In this document: positions 22,972 through 33,992 of the stretch, one piece after another
Position numbering within the stretch: position 1 is the stretch's first letter
Layout: every line of letters starts with the position of its first letter
From: Copromyces sp. CBS 386.78
Lineage: Eukaryota > Ascomycota > Sordariomycetes > Sordariales > Sordariaceae
DNA length: 64,000 nt
Direction: 5' to 3'
NCBI GenBank assembly: GCA_030685235.1
Contig: MU839251.1
Span: 1 to 64,000, forward strand
Translations under genes and position numbers: made by a program
The notes under the pieces: model-generated
Told to the model about the DNA's origin: nothing
Database searches by the model: none
What the model saw: only the letters and a program-made list of their open reading frames with translations

Positions 22972-25401
22972 TCAAGTCCACTGGACTTGAACTTCCACCG
23001 GTAGCGGTCCAGGCGAGACATTCTCCTGCACTCCAGAAGCCATCAGCCTAGCCAGAGCCGCTTCCGCCTCCTCCTCCAGTTGCCTGTCTACAGCAGCTTG
23101 TATCTGCTCTTCACTCATAGCATCCTCGTGCATATGAGTCTCGTCTGGGCCGTGAGCGTCCTTGTCATCAACCAAGGCCAGATCGTCTTGTGTGCGGCAC
23201 TCGCACGCGAGTTGGGGGTGAAAGGAGGTTTGCTCGTTCAGCAAAAGCTCCATTGCCGACTCGTCATCTTCAGAGGCCGAGGGCCTAACAGAAGTCCGGC
23301 CTCCAAGGTCGGGTGTCGGTTCCCTCTCCGGGACGTCCTCGTGGTCGCAGAGGATCTGACCCTCACAGGCCTCGCGCTCGCGCAAAGGCTCCGCCGGATT
23401 GGCGACGTTGTCACACGCGAGCGCTTGCTTGTTCGCTGCAGACTCTGTCACAACGGTGGGAATACCGACGGGCCCTTGTATCTCAGGCTCTGATTCTGCC
23501 TTTCCCTCGTCAAAGAACCTTTCAAGGAGGGGCTCCTGCTCATCTGCCACTGGCCATCCCAATGCAGTGGGCTTCTCGATTGATTGCCTAGGTTCATCCT
23601 TCGAGGTTGCGTTGCTGGGGACTGCGTATTCCTCTAGGGGTGAGCTCTTCTCGTCGAGTCGACCATGGAAAGAGGCTTGAGCCTCAAACACAACCTTAAG
23701 CTCCGACTTCTCGATGGGCAAGGCGTTTTCCTGTTGTTCCAGATTTTCCAGGTTTTCCTTGGTGGCAAGTTGGTGGACGACAGGCTGCTGCTTCTCGGCT
23801 CTTGTTTTCTCCTCCTCGCTTGCCCGAGCTGTTTGTGTACTGGAGACGAACACTCGCTCTCGGCCCGGATGCGGACCAGAACCAGGATCAAGGTCATTGA
23901 ACCCAGTGAGCTCGTTGGTTTCCGGCCTTGAATTCTCGGAAACATGAGGGCGCTCTCCTGCCTGGGAAGAGGATGGGAATGTGCGCGGATATCGAGGCAT
24001 CCGTATGGGGTCAAAGTTCGGATTGAATGATTCTGAAGCCCAAGGGGGCGGGCTATAAGGCCCGCGAGGATTTGAGGTGAAGCGTGGGAAAGACCTCGCA
24101 TTGTTGCCACGCCCATGAGGGTACCTTTGTTGACTATGCCTGTCGCGGTCCTTCCGATCGCGATTAATCCATGCGCGTCCACTCCTCTCGTGGCCATTCC
24201 ATGCGCGTCCATTTGGTTCGTGGCCATGCTGTGCGGTTTGTTCTTGTGTCGGTCTATGTCGTGACGCCTCCCTGTCGATATCATCCATGAGTTGGGAATG
24301 AACGGCAGGTGGCAAAAAGTTGGCATCCCGCTCTTTTCCGTCGGTGATGAAGATATTCCTGGACTCGATGCGCGCTTGATTAGACAGCTTATCTGCCCGC
24401 TCATTGCCCTCGACGTTGGCGTGTCCCTTAACCCAGTATACCTCTATGCTGACTTCGTAGCCCGGAATACCGCACACCTCGTGGGACAGTTGCCGCACCA
24501 AACGGACAATCCTTTCAAACAGACCCCAACGGAAGCTCTGATTGGGGTAGCTATTGCCTTGTTTGACCATCTGCATGGCCTCAAAAGCATCTGAAAAGAT
24601 AGAAAGCACCACTGTCTTGACTGGGTCATCGTGGTGCCTTGGGATGGAGCGCAACTGATATGCTGCTACCTGAAAAGCCTGAGCGAAAGCAAGAGACTCT
24701 CCGACTGAGTTATCCAGCATGTCCCGCATGCTCCAAGCCATTTCAATGCGTTGTCCCTTGTAGTGTGTGCGTGGACAATAATTCTCAAACACAACCGCGT
24801 AGCCGCCGGGCGTATGACTGGATTCTTTCCCTGCGGATGCATCAGTGAATACCGCAAGCATAAAGTCATTGTCAGTTGACGTTCGCGCATTGACCGTTAT
24901 CTCGCGGGCTCTCCTGATGGATTGTTCAGCATCCTCGGGGCGCTCTCCCAGGTCGATTGTCCCACGAAAGGACCCTTGGGGGTAGAATTCTGGAAGAAGA
25001 CAACGAAGTCGTTGGTATTAGCACTTGAAGTTTTGAGGAGTCACACAGATTGGCAAGTTGGTTATGCATCGTGAGTGACAGACAAGGTTGGAGTGAAGAG
25101 GTGGTAGGAAACCAAAAATACGGAAACCAGAGAGCCTGAGTACCCAGAATGGCAGTTCTAGTAATTGGGGCGCGCACCAATGGGTGCATATGCCATGAAC
25201 TAGCAGATAGCGGTCGGTAGAAGGACTGCTGTAGCCAGGAGCTCCTGGTCCTTCCATCAAGAAGAAACGCCAACCCATCCGCCGCAACCTAATACGACTG
25301 GATAACTTCAAAAGTAGGAAGCAAGCAGAGGACTTACCAAGAGGCGCGTCGCTTGGCTCCTCATCCTTGGGCTCCTCACCCGCTGTCTGCTGGTCTGCCA
25401 T
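22972..25401 (-). CDS. RNase H-domain protein with long acidic tail
   Basis: Exon 1 is 25401-25338 and exon 2 is 24989-22972, joined by a 348-nt GTAAGT..CAG intron. The phase works (codon G|AA) and the total is 693 residues. The RNase H fold spans roughly residues 55-220. It has all four acidic positions: Asp in VFTDASAG, Glu in GESLAFAQAF, Asp in IFSDAFEAM and Asp in GNERAD, plus the KGH histidine, so catalysis is possible. The following ~470 residues are low-complexity: an Arg/His/Asn-rich part with a repeated GRAW motif, then an acidic Glu-rich part ending in a coiled-coil-like EEQIQAAVDRQLEEEAEAAL. There is no reverse transcriptase, so it is either domesticated from a retroelement or a stand-alone fungal RNase H. 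The unusually long intron is the least certain part. Confidence 0.75.
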
Positions 25402-25579
25402 CTTGTGCCGGATTTCCGAATGACTGAACTAGAAAGAAGTTGCAACCTTTTTGGGCAAGATGCTGTTGAGTCGTCCAAGGCAGAAGATAGGTGTCACTTC
25501 TGCCGAAATGTCGATTCACTAGCCAGTTCTGGACGCAGCCCGAGGAGAGAGGCGGGGCGGGTTGGGTCAGTTTGAAGAA

Positions 25580-26002
25580 GAGCTTAACTTCCCGCACCGT
25601 CCCTAATGTCCTCGCGCACCCTTTTTGACTTGATGCACCGCCATGACAGCTAACATAGTTTTCAATCGTTTTTATATGAAAATTTCGATATTTTCAATGT
25701 TTTGAGCATGGCGGTACACCAAATCAACCGCGACGGTGACAGCGACAACGACCGCGATAGCAATCGATTTAGTATACCGCAGTCGCTGTCGCTGTTACGG
25801 TCGCTATCGCTGGCGATGGCGGTATGGAAGCTAAGTTGTGTTATGTTGAAATGTGGCCTTAAAATTACGGATTGATTTTACCATACAAAACGGGGTACTT
25901 TACATGTCAGCTGTCATCCAGCTGTCGGGTGGAGTAAGTGCGGTGCATCAAGTCAAAAAAGGGTGCGCGAGGACATTAGGGGCGGTGCGGGCAGTTAAGC
26001 TC
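25580..26002. mobile_element. 423-bp hAT-like miniature element
   Basis: Terminal inverted repeats of about 62 bp start GAGCTTAACT (25580-25641 and 25939-26002) and differ by two substitutions and two one-base indels. The element is flanked by a perfect 8-bp direct repeat TTGAAGAA (25572-25579 and 26003-26010), the target-duplication length of hAT transposons. There is no open frame inside. The centre (about 25725-25825) is a quasi-palindrome of AGCGAC/GTCGCT words. It is non-autonomous. It lies just upstream of the RNase H-domain gene, within its probable promoter region. Confidence 0.85.
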
Positions 26003-26010
26003 TTGAAGAA

Positions 26011-27159
26011 TGGAATTGGACGGTTATGGAAAATCGTTCTGTGAAAATGGGTTGGAGTGGCAGACAAGTTCGAGCCGGCCGGAAGTTGGTCAAGGCGCGG
26101 GCAGCCCGAAGGCCGGGCAGGTGAAGGTCGGGGCTCCATATTTGGACTGCGGTGGGGTACGGCTCAAGTCCAGTTGTGTCCGAACAGCCAAGCCTCGTGA
26201 CCCGGACGCACCTTGCTGGAAGCTTCCATGATTAATATGCGCTCCTCTGTGTCCAAGGAAGCAGCTGCTGGTATTCTTTAGTAGTTGTTGGGGAAGGCAC
26301 GGTGGCAGGTGCACACACGAATAAACCCAACACATCTAAAACAGCCAAAGGATGAACCCCGCTCAATACCACAGCACTAGGCTTCCACTAAGCGAAAGTT
26401 GTACGGCTTATACTTCATCTTGCTCAGTACCTATGCAATCCTCGTGGAATTGTTCGAAAGTCGTAGTTGTTGTTTAGCTAGATTGAGATCAAACAGAAAA
26501 GGCCAGTGTCCCTGGTGTTGGATACACATTCGGTTTGTTCGTGCATGCGAGTAGCTGGCTCACCGAGGCTGTCCTCTGCTGCGGCTAAGATGGTTGTGCA
26601 TGAACATGTCCAGATGTTTATTGACACAAGACATGCTCCAAAGTAGGGTATTCATCGCGTAGGCAGTTTCGAAGGGCGTCCAGGTCTAACTGGCAAAGGT
26701 TTGAAATAAATAACCCAAACGATATATATTGTGTGCGCGGGTGCGGATTATACAATCCTGAAGTTGCCCAAGAGGTTCCAATCAATCTGCTTTGTCTTCT
26801 CAATGTCATGTGATGCTCCCGCACCAGGAGGAACGTGCGTGGTGCAGGCGGGTTCGCTTGATAAAGCAGGTCTTTGTGTGCGGTAAGTACCAAATCCAAA
26901 AGGGCCACTGGTCGAGCGGTGTGTTGCGCAGGTAGGTTTGGACAGAGGCGCAAAAACACACGGGGCTGCACGGGGCACGCAGGCAGCGAGCGAGGGACGC
27001 TCCCAGGTGCGATGGCCATCAGGGCCCGTACTATAATCTATACAGATTATAGTGTTGGTACCGTGGTGTACGCCCTGTACACCGTACTTCCTTCCACAGG
27101 ACAGTAGGTACAGGTCTGGTAACCGGGAGGTTTGCCTGCGGCCTGCAGTTGTATTGCAT
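26011..27159. other. Intergenic, no supported gene
   Basis: Short overlapping frames only. Confidence 0.5.
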
Positions 27160-27245
27160 CTGGCGTCTTCCGGCTACGCAAATAAGGCTCTTCTACTCCT
27201 TTCCAGGTGCTCTACAGCCCACGGGTTCGATTCCCGGCCCTTCCA
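27160..27245 (+). repeat. Dispersed tRNA-like repeat, copy B
   Basis: Second copy of the repeat at 3832-3917. It ends in a perfect B-box-like block (GGGTTCGATTCCCGG) and CCCTTCCA, then a run of seven Ts, a Pol III-type terminator. A complementary 5' acceptor strand (GGAAGGG) is absent on this strand, so it is not called as a tRNA. Confidence 0.5.
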
Positions 27246-27740
27246 TTTTTTTGCAACTTTTTTGCAACTTTTCTTTTGCACCTCTCTCTTCTCAAAGAGT
27301 CTTTTTCGCTACTCAACCTGAACCACTCACGATCAATTTCGTAGCTCGAACCATGCGCGCCCCAATTTGCAATCACGATAACAATAGCATCGAAATAGGA
27401 CCAACGCAACGGAGAATATTCTCAAGTGGAAGTTGGCACATACAGTCGACATGCGCATTCGCATCGCCCGCTGAGGGCAGTCAGTACATACACACATGTC
27501 TTCGACACCACCCCATCTTCGAACATTAACTGCCCGACAGTCGAACTGTTTGCGAGCTACGGCAAGTCGCAAACGATACGAAGATTAAGAGAAAAGAGGT
27601 TTGGGTCGTTGATACATCTGTCCTAGTATTATACACACACCGCTACGCACGCCATCTTTTTGACTAGACCTATCTACAAGAACCGAATCTCTCCATCCTC
27701 AAACTCAACCGTTCACAGTGCAGTACCGCGCTCCGCCACT

Positions 27741-29308
27741 CTATGCCTTGGTCGTCAACTTGACTCCAAACTTCCACCCCCTCAAGACCATAATAATGGC
27801 ACCAGAAGCTAAAAGCATCACTCCTCCGAAAGTCCACATGCCCGTCCAGTTATGTCCACCATGACCCGTCTGTTGCAAGATCGCACCGCCGCCGGGACCG
27901 CCGATGAGGGTAGCGAGACCGAGGAACGCATACCCCATACCGATTCTGCTGCCGAGGCGAGACTTGTCCTTTGTGAGAACGATGTAGCAAACGGTTGGAA
28001 GGGCGATGAAGACGCCGGAGAAAAAACCGAAGAGGATGGCGACGACAATGATGGCCTGCACGCAGAAGAAAAGAGGTTAGCAAAGACCCTTCGATAGACT
28101 CGCACGAAAGAGCAAAGACTCACCCCAAGACTCTTAACCCCCATCATAGCCAGCGTCAACGCGCCACAAACCAACGCGCCGGGAATCAAAATGTTAAACG
28201 GCCCCGTCTTGTCCGACAACCAGTTCGGCAGCGTCCGGCCAAACATGCTCGCCGCATTCAGGATGGGAACAATATAAAACGCCATAGCCGGATCCGTCGC
28301 GCCCGTATCCAACCCGAAAAAGCTGAGATAGAACAACATGGTATACAACCCAATAAATCCCACAAAGCAGCCCAGGGTGAACAACACGTACGGCCCATCC
28401 GTGAAAGCAGTGACATCCACAAACGCCCTGACCTTGCCGGGTTTAACTCTCTGCTTGAGGAAAACAACGGGAACAGCCAACGTGCCGAGCGCAATGAACC
28501 CGATCACCCGCACTGACCAACCGTACCCGATCCGGTCGATTAACCGGTAAAACACAATCGGATACACCACGCCGCCAAAACTGCTCCCCGCCGCCGCCAA
28601 GCCCGTAGCGAGCCCGATCTTGGTGCTGAAATAACTCTGCAAAACAGCCACTCCCGGAGTGAACATCATGCCGGCCCCCAAGCCCACGACGAACCCCTGC
28701 GCCAGCAACGCCTGGTAGTACTCCTTCGCCAAGCTAAGCATCATGTGTCCAAACACCACGCCGAAAGCCCCCACGACAATGAGGTGCTTCAGGTAGCCCC
28801 GATCGTACAACGGTCCTGACACCAAACCGCCCAGAAGGACCATGAAGGATTGGATGCTCCCGATCCAGCTGATGTTGGACGAAGAAACGGAGCCGGGAGG
28901 CTGGAAGATGGAGGAGGGCGATTCGTAGTAGGTTTGGAAAATGCCAAAGGTGTTGAGCAGGCCCCAGGTGTTGAAGAAGATGAAGAAGGCGGAGGCGACT
29001 TGGAGCCAGGCGGCGAGGCCGCCGTTGGGGGGTGGGGGGCCGGAGTCCCATGCGCCGCTGCCGGGGGCACCAGGAGGACCGCCGGTGGGAGGGCCGGTAG
29101 GTTGCTTTTCGGCATCTGGAGCAGCAGCAGAAGTGGTGGCGGCAGGGGGAGCTGCCAGGGGCGACGATTTCTCGGAGGAAGCGCGTGAGGGAGAAGGGAT
29201 GCCGGTTGCCGTGGACTGATCGGAGATGTTTCCTTCCTTGTCGGTTGATGCGCCGGGAGTGTTGCGCTCGGCGAAAGCGCTGTTCGGGGAAAGAGTTGTT
29301 GATGCCAT
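27741..29308 (-). CDS. MFS transporter, monocarboxylate (MCH/MCT-like) family
   Basis: Plasma-membrane or organellar carrier of the major facilitator superfamily. Two exons, 29308-28124 and 28055-27741, are joined in phase 0 by a 68-nt GTGAGT..CAG intron; 499 residues. The start is the MASTTLSP methionine; an 81-codon open extension upstream is non-conserved in character and probably leader. Residues 1-95 are a Ser/Ala/Pro/Gly-rich cytosolic tail. The first helix motif (PPPNGGLAAWLQVASAFFIFFNTWGLLNTFGIFQTYY) identifies the fungal MCT-like branch. DRGYLKHLIVVGAFGVVFGHMM and the Gly-rich helices (GFVVGLGAGMMFTPGVAVL) are typical, and about 12 hydrophobic segments can be counted. The substrate is unknown. 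Confidence 0.92.
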
Positions 29309-31202
29309 TTCACGGAAAGGGAGCGCGAGGGATTGAAGCGCGTATGTTGCCGTTGTTTGCTTCCCGGTATCGCGGTCACAGCCCGATTGTCTTTGCGAGC
29401 CCACAAGGGATGAACTGCACGTCAAAGTTGTTGCGACAGATGAGGTGGGAAGGGGATCAAGAAAGCTGGGATAGGGAAATATAAAAGAATGGAAGCCAGA
29501 GCCGGCTTGGAGCCAGCCCGCACTCGGAGATAGCAAGCAATGCAATCTCATCTGTAGGCGGCAAGCGGCAGAGAGCGCGCCGAAGCGGCCCCGTATTTCC
29601 CAACCGCCAAAAGCCTTTCACTGGCAATCCGTCTGTCAGATACACAATTGGATGTCTGTCTGTTTGCTGCACAAATGTTTGGTCGGTTTCCATGCGGACC
29701 TGGAACCCTTGCATGTTACCGGACTGGCTGGACTCGGCATTAGAGCGGTTATACGAGCGTCTGACACAGTCTGTCAACTGACAGCATTCCGTCCAAGTCA
29801 AAGGGCGTAAGGTTGTGTGACGCGATAACCCCATGCACAGTGCTGGAAACCATTTGTTCAAGCGATGGCGAGTGATTGTGGTGCAGTCGGCCGCTCGGAT
29901 TCAGTGTCCAATATGTTGGATGCAGTGACAATGGCGGTGGTCCATGATTGTGCGGTAGCGAGTTTTCTCCAACGCCCGGGCGTATTGGGGGCGGCCGCTT
30001 ATAGCTCGGCGATGGGGTTTTTGAAGGAGAAATCGATTGGCATTTGGGGAATTGGAGTGCACGCACTGCACAACATGGAAATATTTCGGAAGGGATGGCG
30101 CAAACAGTTGCCGGTGGCACGGATTGGAACACAGCATGAGACACTGTTATTTGTCCCATGGTTCCTTTCGTGATAACCGCAAACAGAACACCCCAACCAC
30201 AAGCTTAACTGCACCCAAAACTCTCGGATTTCCCAAGAATTGTCACCAAACTTCCATTTCGAGTCCAAGACACGCTTAACTCCACAACATGCTTCGAGTC
30301 CAATAGCGAGGGCATCAACGTCCCATTCCCGTCCCGATCCTCTGCCCCACCCACTAACACCATCTCCGTCCTCCGAACAGTCATGTACCGAACGTCGGCG
30401 TCATCGCTGACCACCACCCATCGAAATCGTCGAATCAACTCGGCATTTTCGCTGACATATCATCAGCCACAAAGAAGCTTGCAAATCCATCATTCATAAT
30501 TTCCCTACATCATCGAAACGACTTGGCGTCGGGGCTGGTCGTATTTCCGACCACCGGCCCCTGATTTGCCAAAACCAGCCCTACCGAACCCAGCGAACGT
30601 CCAAACAAGCTATAGCCTAAAACGCTTAGCTTCTTGCCGGTTTCCGTTGGCGTGCCTTTGGAGCCCTTCCGCTTTCGCCGAGTGCATCTCCGAGCACAAC
30701 GTTGTCGAATTTCCCGAGCTACCCCAGGTTGTCAATGTTCTGGTGGGTGGAGCGCTGGAACACCTGGGATACAGGGGTCTGGGCGCTGTGGATTCTAGGT
30801 GATTGCTGCGGCGCTGCGGCGCTATCGGCTGCTGCCGAGCTTTAGTGGAGATGGGAGAGGGCGACAACCTGGAACTTCAACGACGACAACTTCAACTTTT
30901 CTCGGTTGGTTTCGCATAATCACGGCTTACAAAAATGGTATACTCGATTTCTTGACCTGTTCACTCACAGATTTCCACGAAAGATTCCCCTCCACCCATA
31001 CCATCAGTCACTACATCTCACACATTCCTTACCCTAACCCTCCGTTGTCCACATTTTTGCTTCCATTATAGGCAACGACACTCATCGGACACTCCGACTC
31101 CATGCCTGCATTAAGCTTCTGTCACCATTCAAAACCATCAGCCGCTATTCTCCGTTTCTCAAAGACTCATGCCCACGCAGTTGAACGTTACAACACCTAC
31201 AC
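29309..31202. other. Long intergenic region, no supported gene
   Basis: Promoter side of the transporter gene and unassigned sequence. The several 70-136-codon frames overlap one another on opposite strands and show no motifs. Confidence 0.45.
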
Positions 31203-31595
31203 CTACTTCCTCTTAGCCCCCGAACTCGTCGAGCTCGGGATGACCACCGTCTCGGCGGTGGTGTACGACGTGCTTGAGCTGCCAGGGCTATTAGACTCGC
31301 TGGTAGTATTGCTTGTGCTAGTGCTGGCTGTGCTGGTCGATGTGGGTGTCTTCTCGTACGAGGTCATCGTGAAAGAGGTCCAAGGGGGGTGAGAGGTAGC
31401 TGCTGCTGTTGTTCGAGTTGGAGGACGACATCTTTGCTGTTTGAACGTGGTGTTATTCTCCGTGTGGGAGACTGGCTTTGAGACGTTAATATCTTGGAGC
31501 TCGCTGGTGCAAGAAGGTTTGAAAAAGAACTTAAAGGGAGATCTGCTGGTCGTTCTGCTCGTTCGCAACCGTCTGGATGTTGAGTGATTGTCCAA
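31203..31595 (-). CDS. Small Ser/Thr-rich ORF 1
   Basis: An open frame of 130 codons. An internal ATG at 31367 would give a 54-residue Ser/Thr-rich peptide ending GAKRK. A second frame over the same DNA starts MSSSNSNNSSS after the sequence AAAGATG, very like the starts of the two ORFs at 32098 and 32883. The true reading frame is therefore unclear, and a short intron may join the two. No family recognised. Confidence 0.3.
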   Translation of the reverse strand: MDNHSTSRRLRTSRTTSRSPFKFFFKPSCTSELQDINVSKPVSHTENNTTFKQQRCRPPTRTTAAATSHPPWTSFTMTSYEKTPTSTSTASTSTSNTTSESNSPGSSSTSYTTAETVVIPSSTSSGAKRK

Positions 31596-32097
31596 CCACA
31601 GAGGGTCAGGAACGATGTTTCATGGTCAAACAGGGTCTTTATAGGTTTGTCAGACATTTTAAAGTCTGAAACAAGGATATAAAGGACTGAATGTGTTTGG
31701 TGAGGCACTGTTCCTTGATGTTGTGTTGACTGTTGAGTGGGAGTTTGCTCTTCTTGCTCTTTTCGATGCAAGGCCCTTGTACACCACGACTCCACGAGAA
31801 GGGGCTCCCGGGTCTAGGCTCGGCAATGGACTTCAATCACCGCCCTAATAGCCTCTTGGTCGACGGGGATGAGATGAGCAGAGTTGATCACCGAACATGC
31901 CAACCTACTATCCTCGGGTCATGAGGGTGACTCGACAAAAGTGGTCCATGGAATGCGTTCAAGGATCAAACGTGGTTCTACAAGTAACACAAAGAACCCG
32001 CTGCTTTCTACGCGGCAATCATTAAGGTATTCAATCAATTGACATATGCAGCTACAGTTACATGTCTTTAGTCACCAATCTACTCCCAACAGCCAAG

Positions 32098-32352
32098 ATG
32101 TCCTCCTCAGACTCCAACACTACCTTCAACAAAACCACCACCACCACCACCAGTGGTACCAATACTCCGACTACGTCTACCTCCACCTATGCCTCAACCT
32201 CGACCCCCACTTCCTCCACAACCACGTCCTCCTCCACAACTTCAACAAGCTCGACATCCGAAGAGACCCCTGGGTACACCTGGATGGAGTGGATGATAAT
32301 ACAGGAACAGACACCGGGCCGGTTGGAGACAAAGAAGAAGAAGAGCACTTAG
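32098..32352 (+). CDS. Small Thr/Ser-rich ORF 2
   Basis: 84 residues starting MSSSDSNTTFNKTTTTTTS and ending in a KKKKST tail after a short non-repetitive segment (TPGYTWMEWMIIQEQTPG). The bulk is runs of Thr and Ser. An in-frame ATG 36 bases upstream is also possible. The start context AAGATGTCCTCCTC is shared with the neighbouring Ser/Thr ORFs. It could be a surface peptide or merely an expanded ACC/TCC repeat. Confidence 0.35.
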   Translation: MSSSDSNTTFNKTTTTTTSGTNTPTTSTSTYASTSTPTSSTTTSSSTTSTSSTSEETPGYTWMEWMIIQEQTPGRLETKKKKST

Positions 32353-32882
32353 TGAGGGGGAAGTTGGGAATTTAAGAACCAGAAGGGCGTAATGATTGCA
32401 TGGAGAAACACAGAGCAGAAAGCATAACGGCTATGAACAACGAGTTACTAAAGCAGGTACATGCATGGTGGACTACAATACGGGTGGAATTACACTAGAT
32501 CGAATACATCGAGCGTTTGGGCAATCTAAAACTTTTCAGTTCAATCGTTTCACGAGCCTTTTGAGGTTGTTGATAATGAAACAAACCGAGTGTCAAATAC
32601 CATCACAAGACCTCGGCAGCTAAGCAAGAGCGAATGGACAACACATGCAATGATGCATTAGTTCCAAACCCAAGGTTCTCGCTCTCAGGCATCTCTTCTC
32701 TCCATACGGTAGGTGACCCCGCCTGTGTTCGGGCCATGCACCGAAGAAGTCCTATAAGAAGCACAAGAGCCTTTTTGTCGAATTGTCACCAACCATCGTT
32801 CACTTCCAACATAAAGACACATCCTGCAAAAGACACCAGTTAAAAAACCCAACTCCCATTCAAACAACCAAAAAGCACCAAA

Positions 32883-33083
32883 ATGTCCTCCTCATACTCC
32901 TCCAGCACTTCCATCACCACCACTTCTACCACCACCACACCCTCGGATACCACCACCTCTACCACTACCACCGGCTCAAACACTTCCTCGGGCAGTACCT
33001 CTACCTCCTCTACCTCCACCAACTCCACCTCCAGCCCTTCGGCGGCCTCGTCCTCTTCGTCTACCTCTACTTCAACAAGTTGA
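32883..33083 (+). CDS. Small Ser/Thr-rich ORF 3
   Basis: 66 residues, almost entirely Ser and Thr, starting MSSSYSSSTS behind an A/C-rich leader. It shares its start with ORF 2. No signal peptide or other domain is visible, and the antisense strand is also open because of the repeat. Confidence 0.3.
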   Translation: MSSSYSSSTSITTTSTTTTPSDTTTSTTTTGSNTSSGSTSTSSTSTNSTSSPSAASSSSSTSTSTS

Positions 33084-33371
33084 AAGGCTAGTATAAATTG
33101 GGGACCGAGTGCTCCTACAAGAATGACCGAGACTTCTGACAGGGGGTAGAGGAAGGGAAGTAAGGGATGGCACGATAACGGAATCAAAAAGTTAGAAGAT
33201 AACAAGCAAAAGGGGCAAGGGTCGCCAGAAGGGTACCGAAGTGGCAGACTGGGGTAGCTCAGTAGACGGTAGCAAGGAAGTGGTAGAGACAGATTGCAAG
33301 GACTAAGTGGAATAGATCCGCGGTGTCTTCTTAAGCTTGCCAGCAGGCCGGCTATGGCAGTAACAACAGAC

Positions 33372-33444
33372 GCTCGAATAGTGTAGTGGTTATCACGTTC
33401 GCCTCACACGCGAAAGGTCCCAGGTTCGAAACCTGGTTCGAGCA
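33372..33444 (+). tRNA. tRNA-Val(CAC)
   Basis: A 73-nt cloverleaf without intron: acceptor GCTCGAA pairs with TTCGAGC, anticodon stem TTCGC/GCGAA with loop CTCACAC (anticodon CAC), T-arm CAGGTTCGAAACCTG, discriminator A. A run of six Ts at 33449-33454 is the Pol III terminator. Confidence 0.97.
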
Positions 33445-33992
33445 TCCCTTTTTTCGACTTTTGCCATATCGTGAGTTTGTTTGTAGGTGGCTGGGTACCG
33501 CGACCGCGTGACCTTTCTTCGCGTCAAGTCTTCAGCTGCCTGCCTCCTTTTTGTTGCTTATGAGGATACAGCAGTAACGCCTTTGAGACCAAGTACTAAG
33601 TATGTCCTTTGTATGTTTCTCAATACCCTCTTCAGTTTTGTAGCAGGGTGCGGCGGTAGATCATCAAGGAAATTCAAGCCAAAGCCGGCGGATGGAGACC
33701 AGTAACGTCCTGACTATTCTCTCAACGGCTCCTCTCGTGACTTTCTCCCTGGCGGCCGGCAACGCGTCTTCACACGCGACAGGCAATTCACTCTCCCACG
33801 TTTACTGTCCCACCTTTGCCGTGCCAAATGATCTCTTCTGCAACCACGCCACAGTCAACGAAGTCCCAAGTTCACTTCTGCCTGCGCATTTCAACATCTC
33901 AACGCAGCCCGACGACAGCACTTCTTCAACCGGCAACACCTCAGGCTCTCCGGTGTCCAGATTCTCAGAATCATCTCAGATCATTGCCCACC
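33445..33992. other. Intergenic, leader of the large gene
   Basis: Open frames continue upstream of the chosen ATG at 33993, but in a different style of sequence. The region is probably promoter and 5' leader. Confidence 0.4.

Noticed and set aside
29309..29551. Extending the MFS transporter to an upstream ATG at 29551
   Set aside because: The added 81 residues (MRLHCLLSPSAGW...) are unlike family N-termini; the MASTTLSP start gives a normal-length protein.
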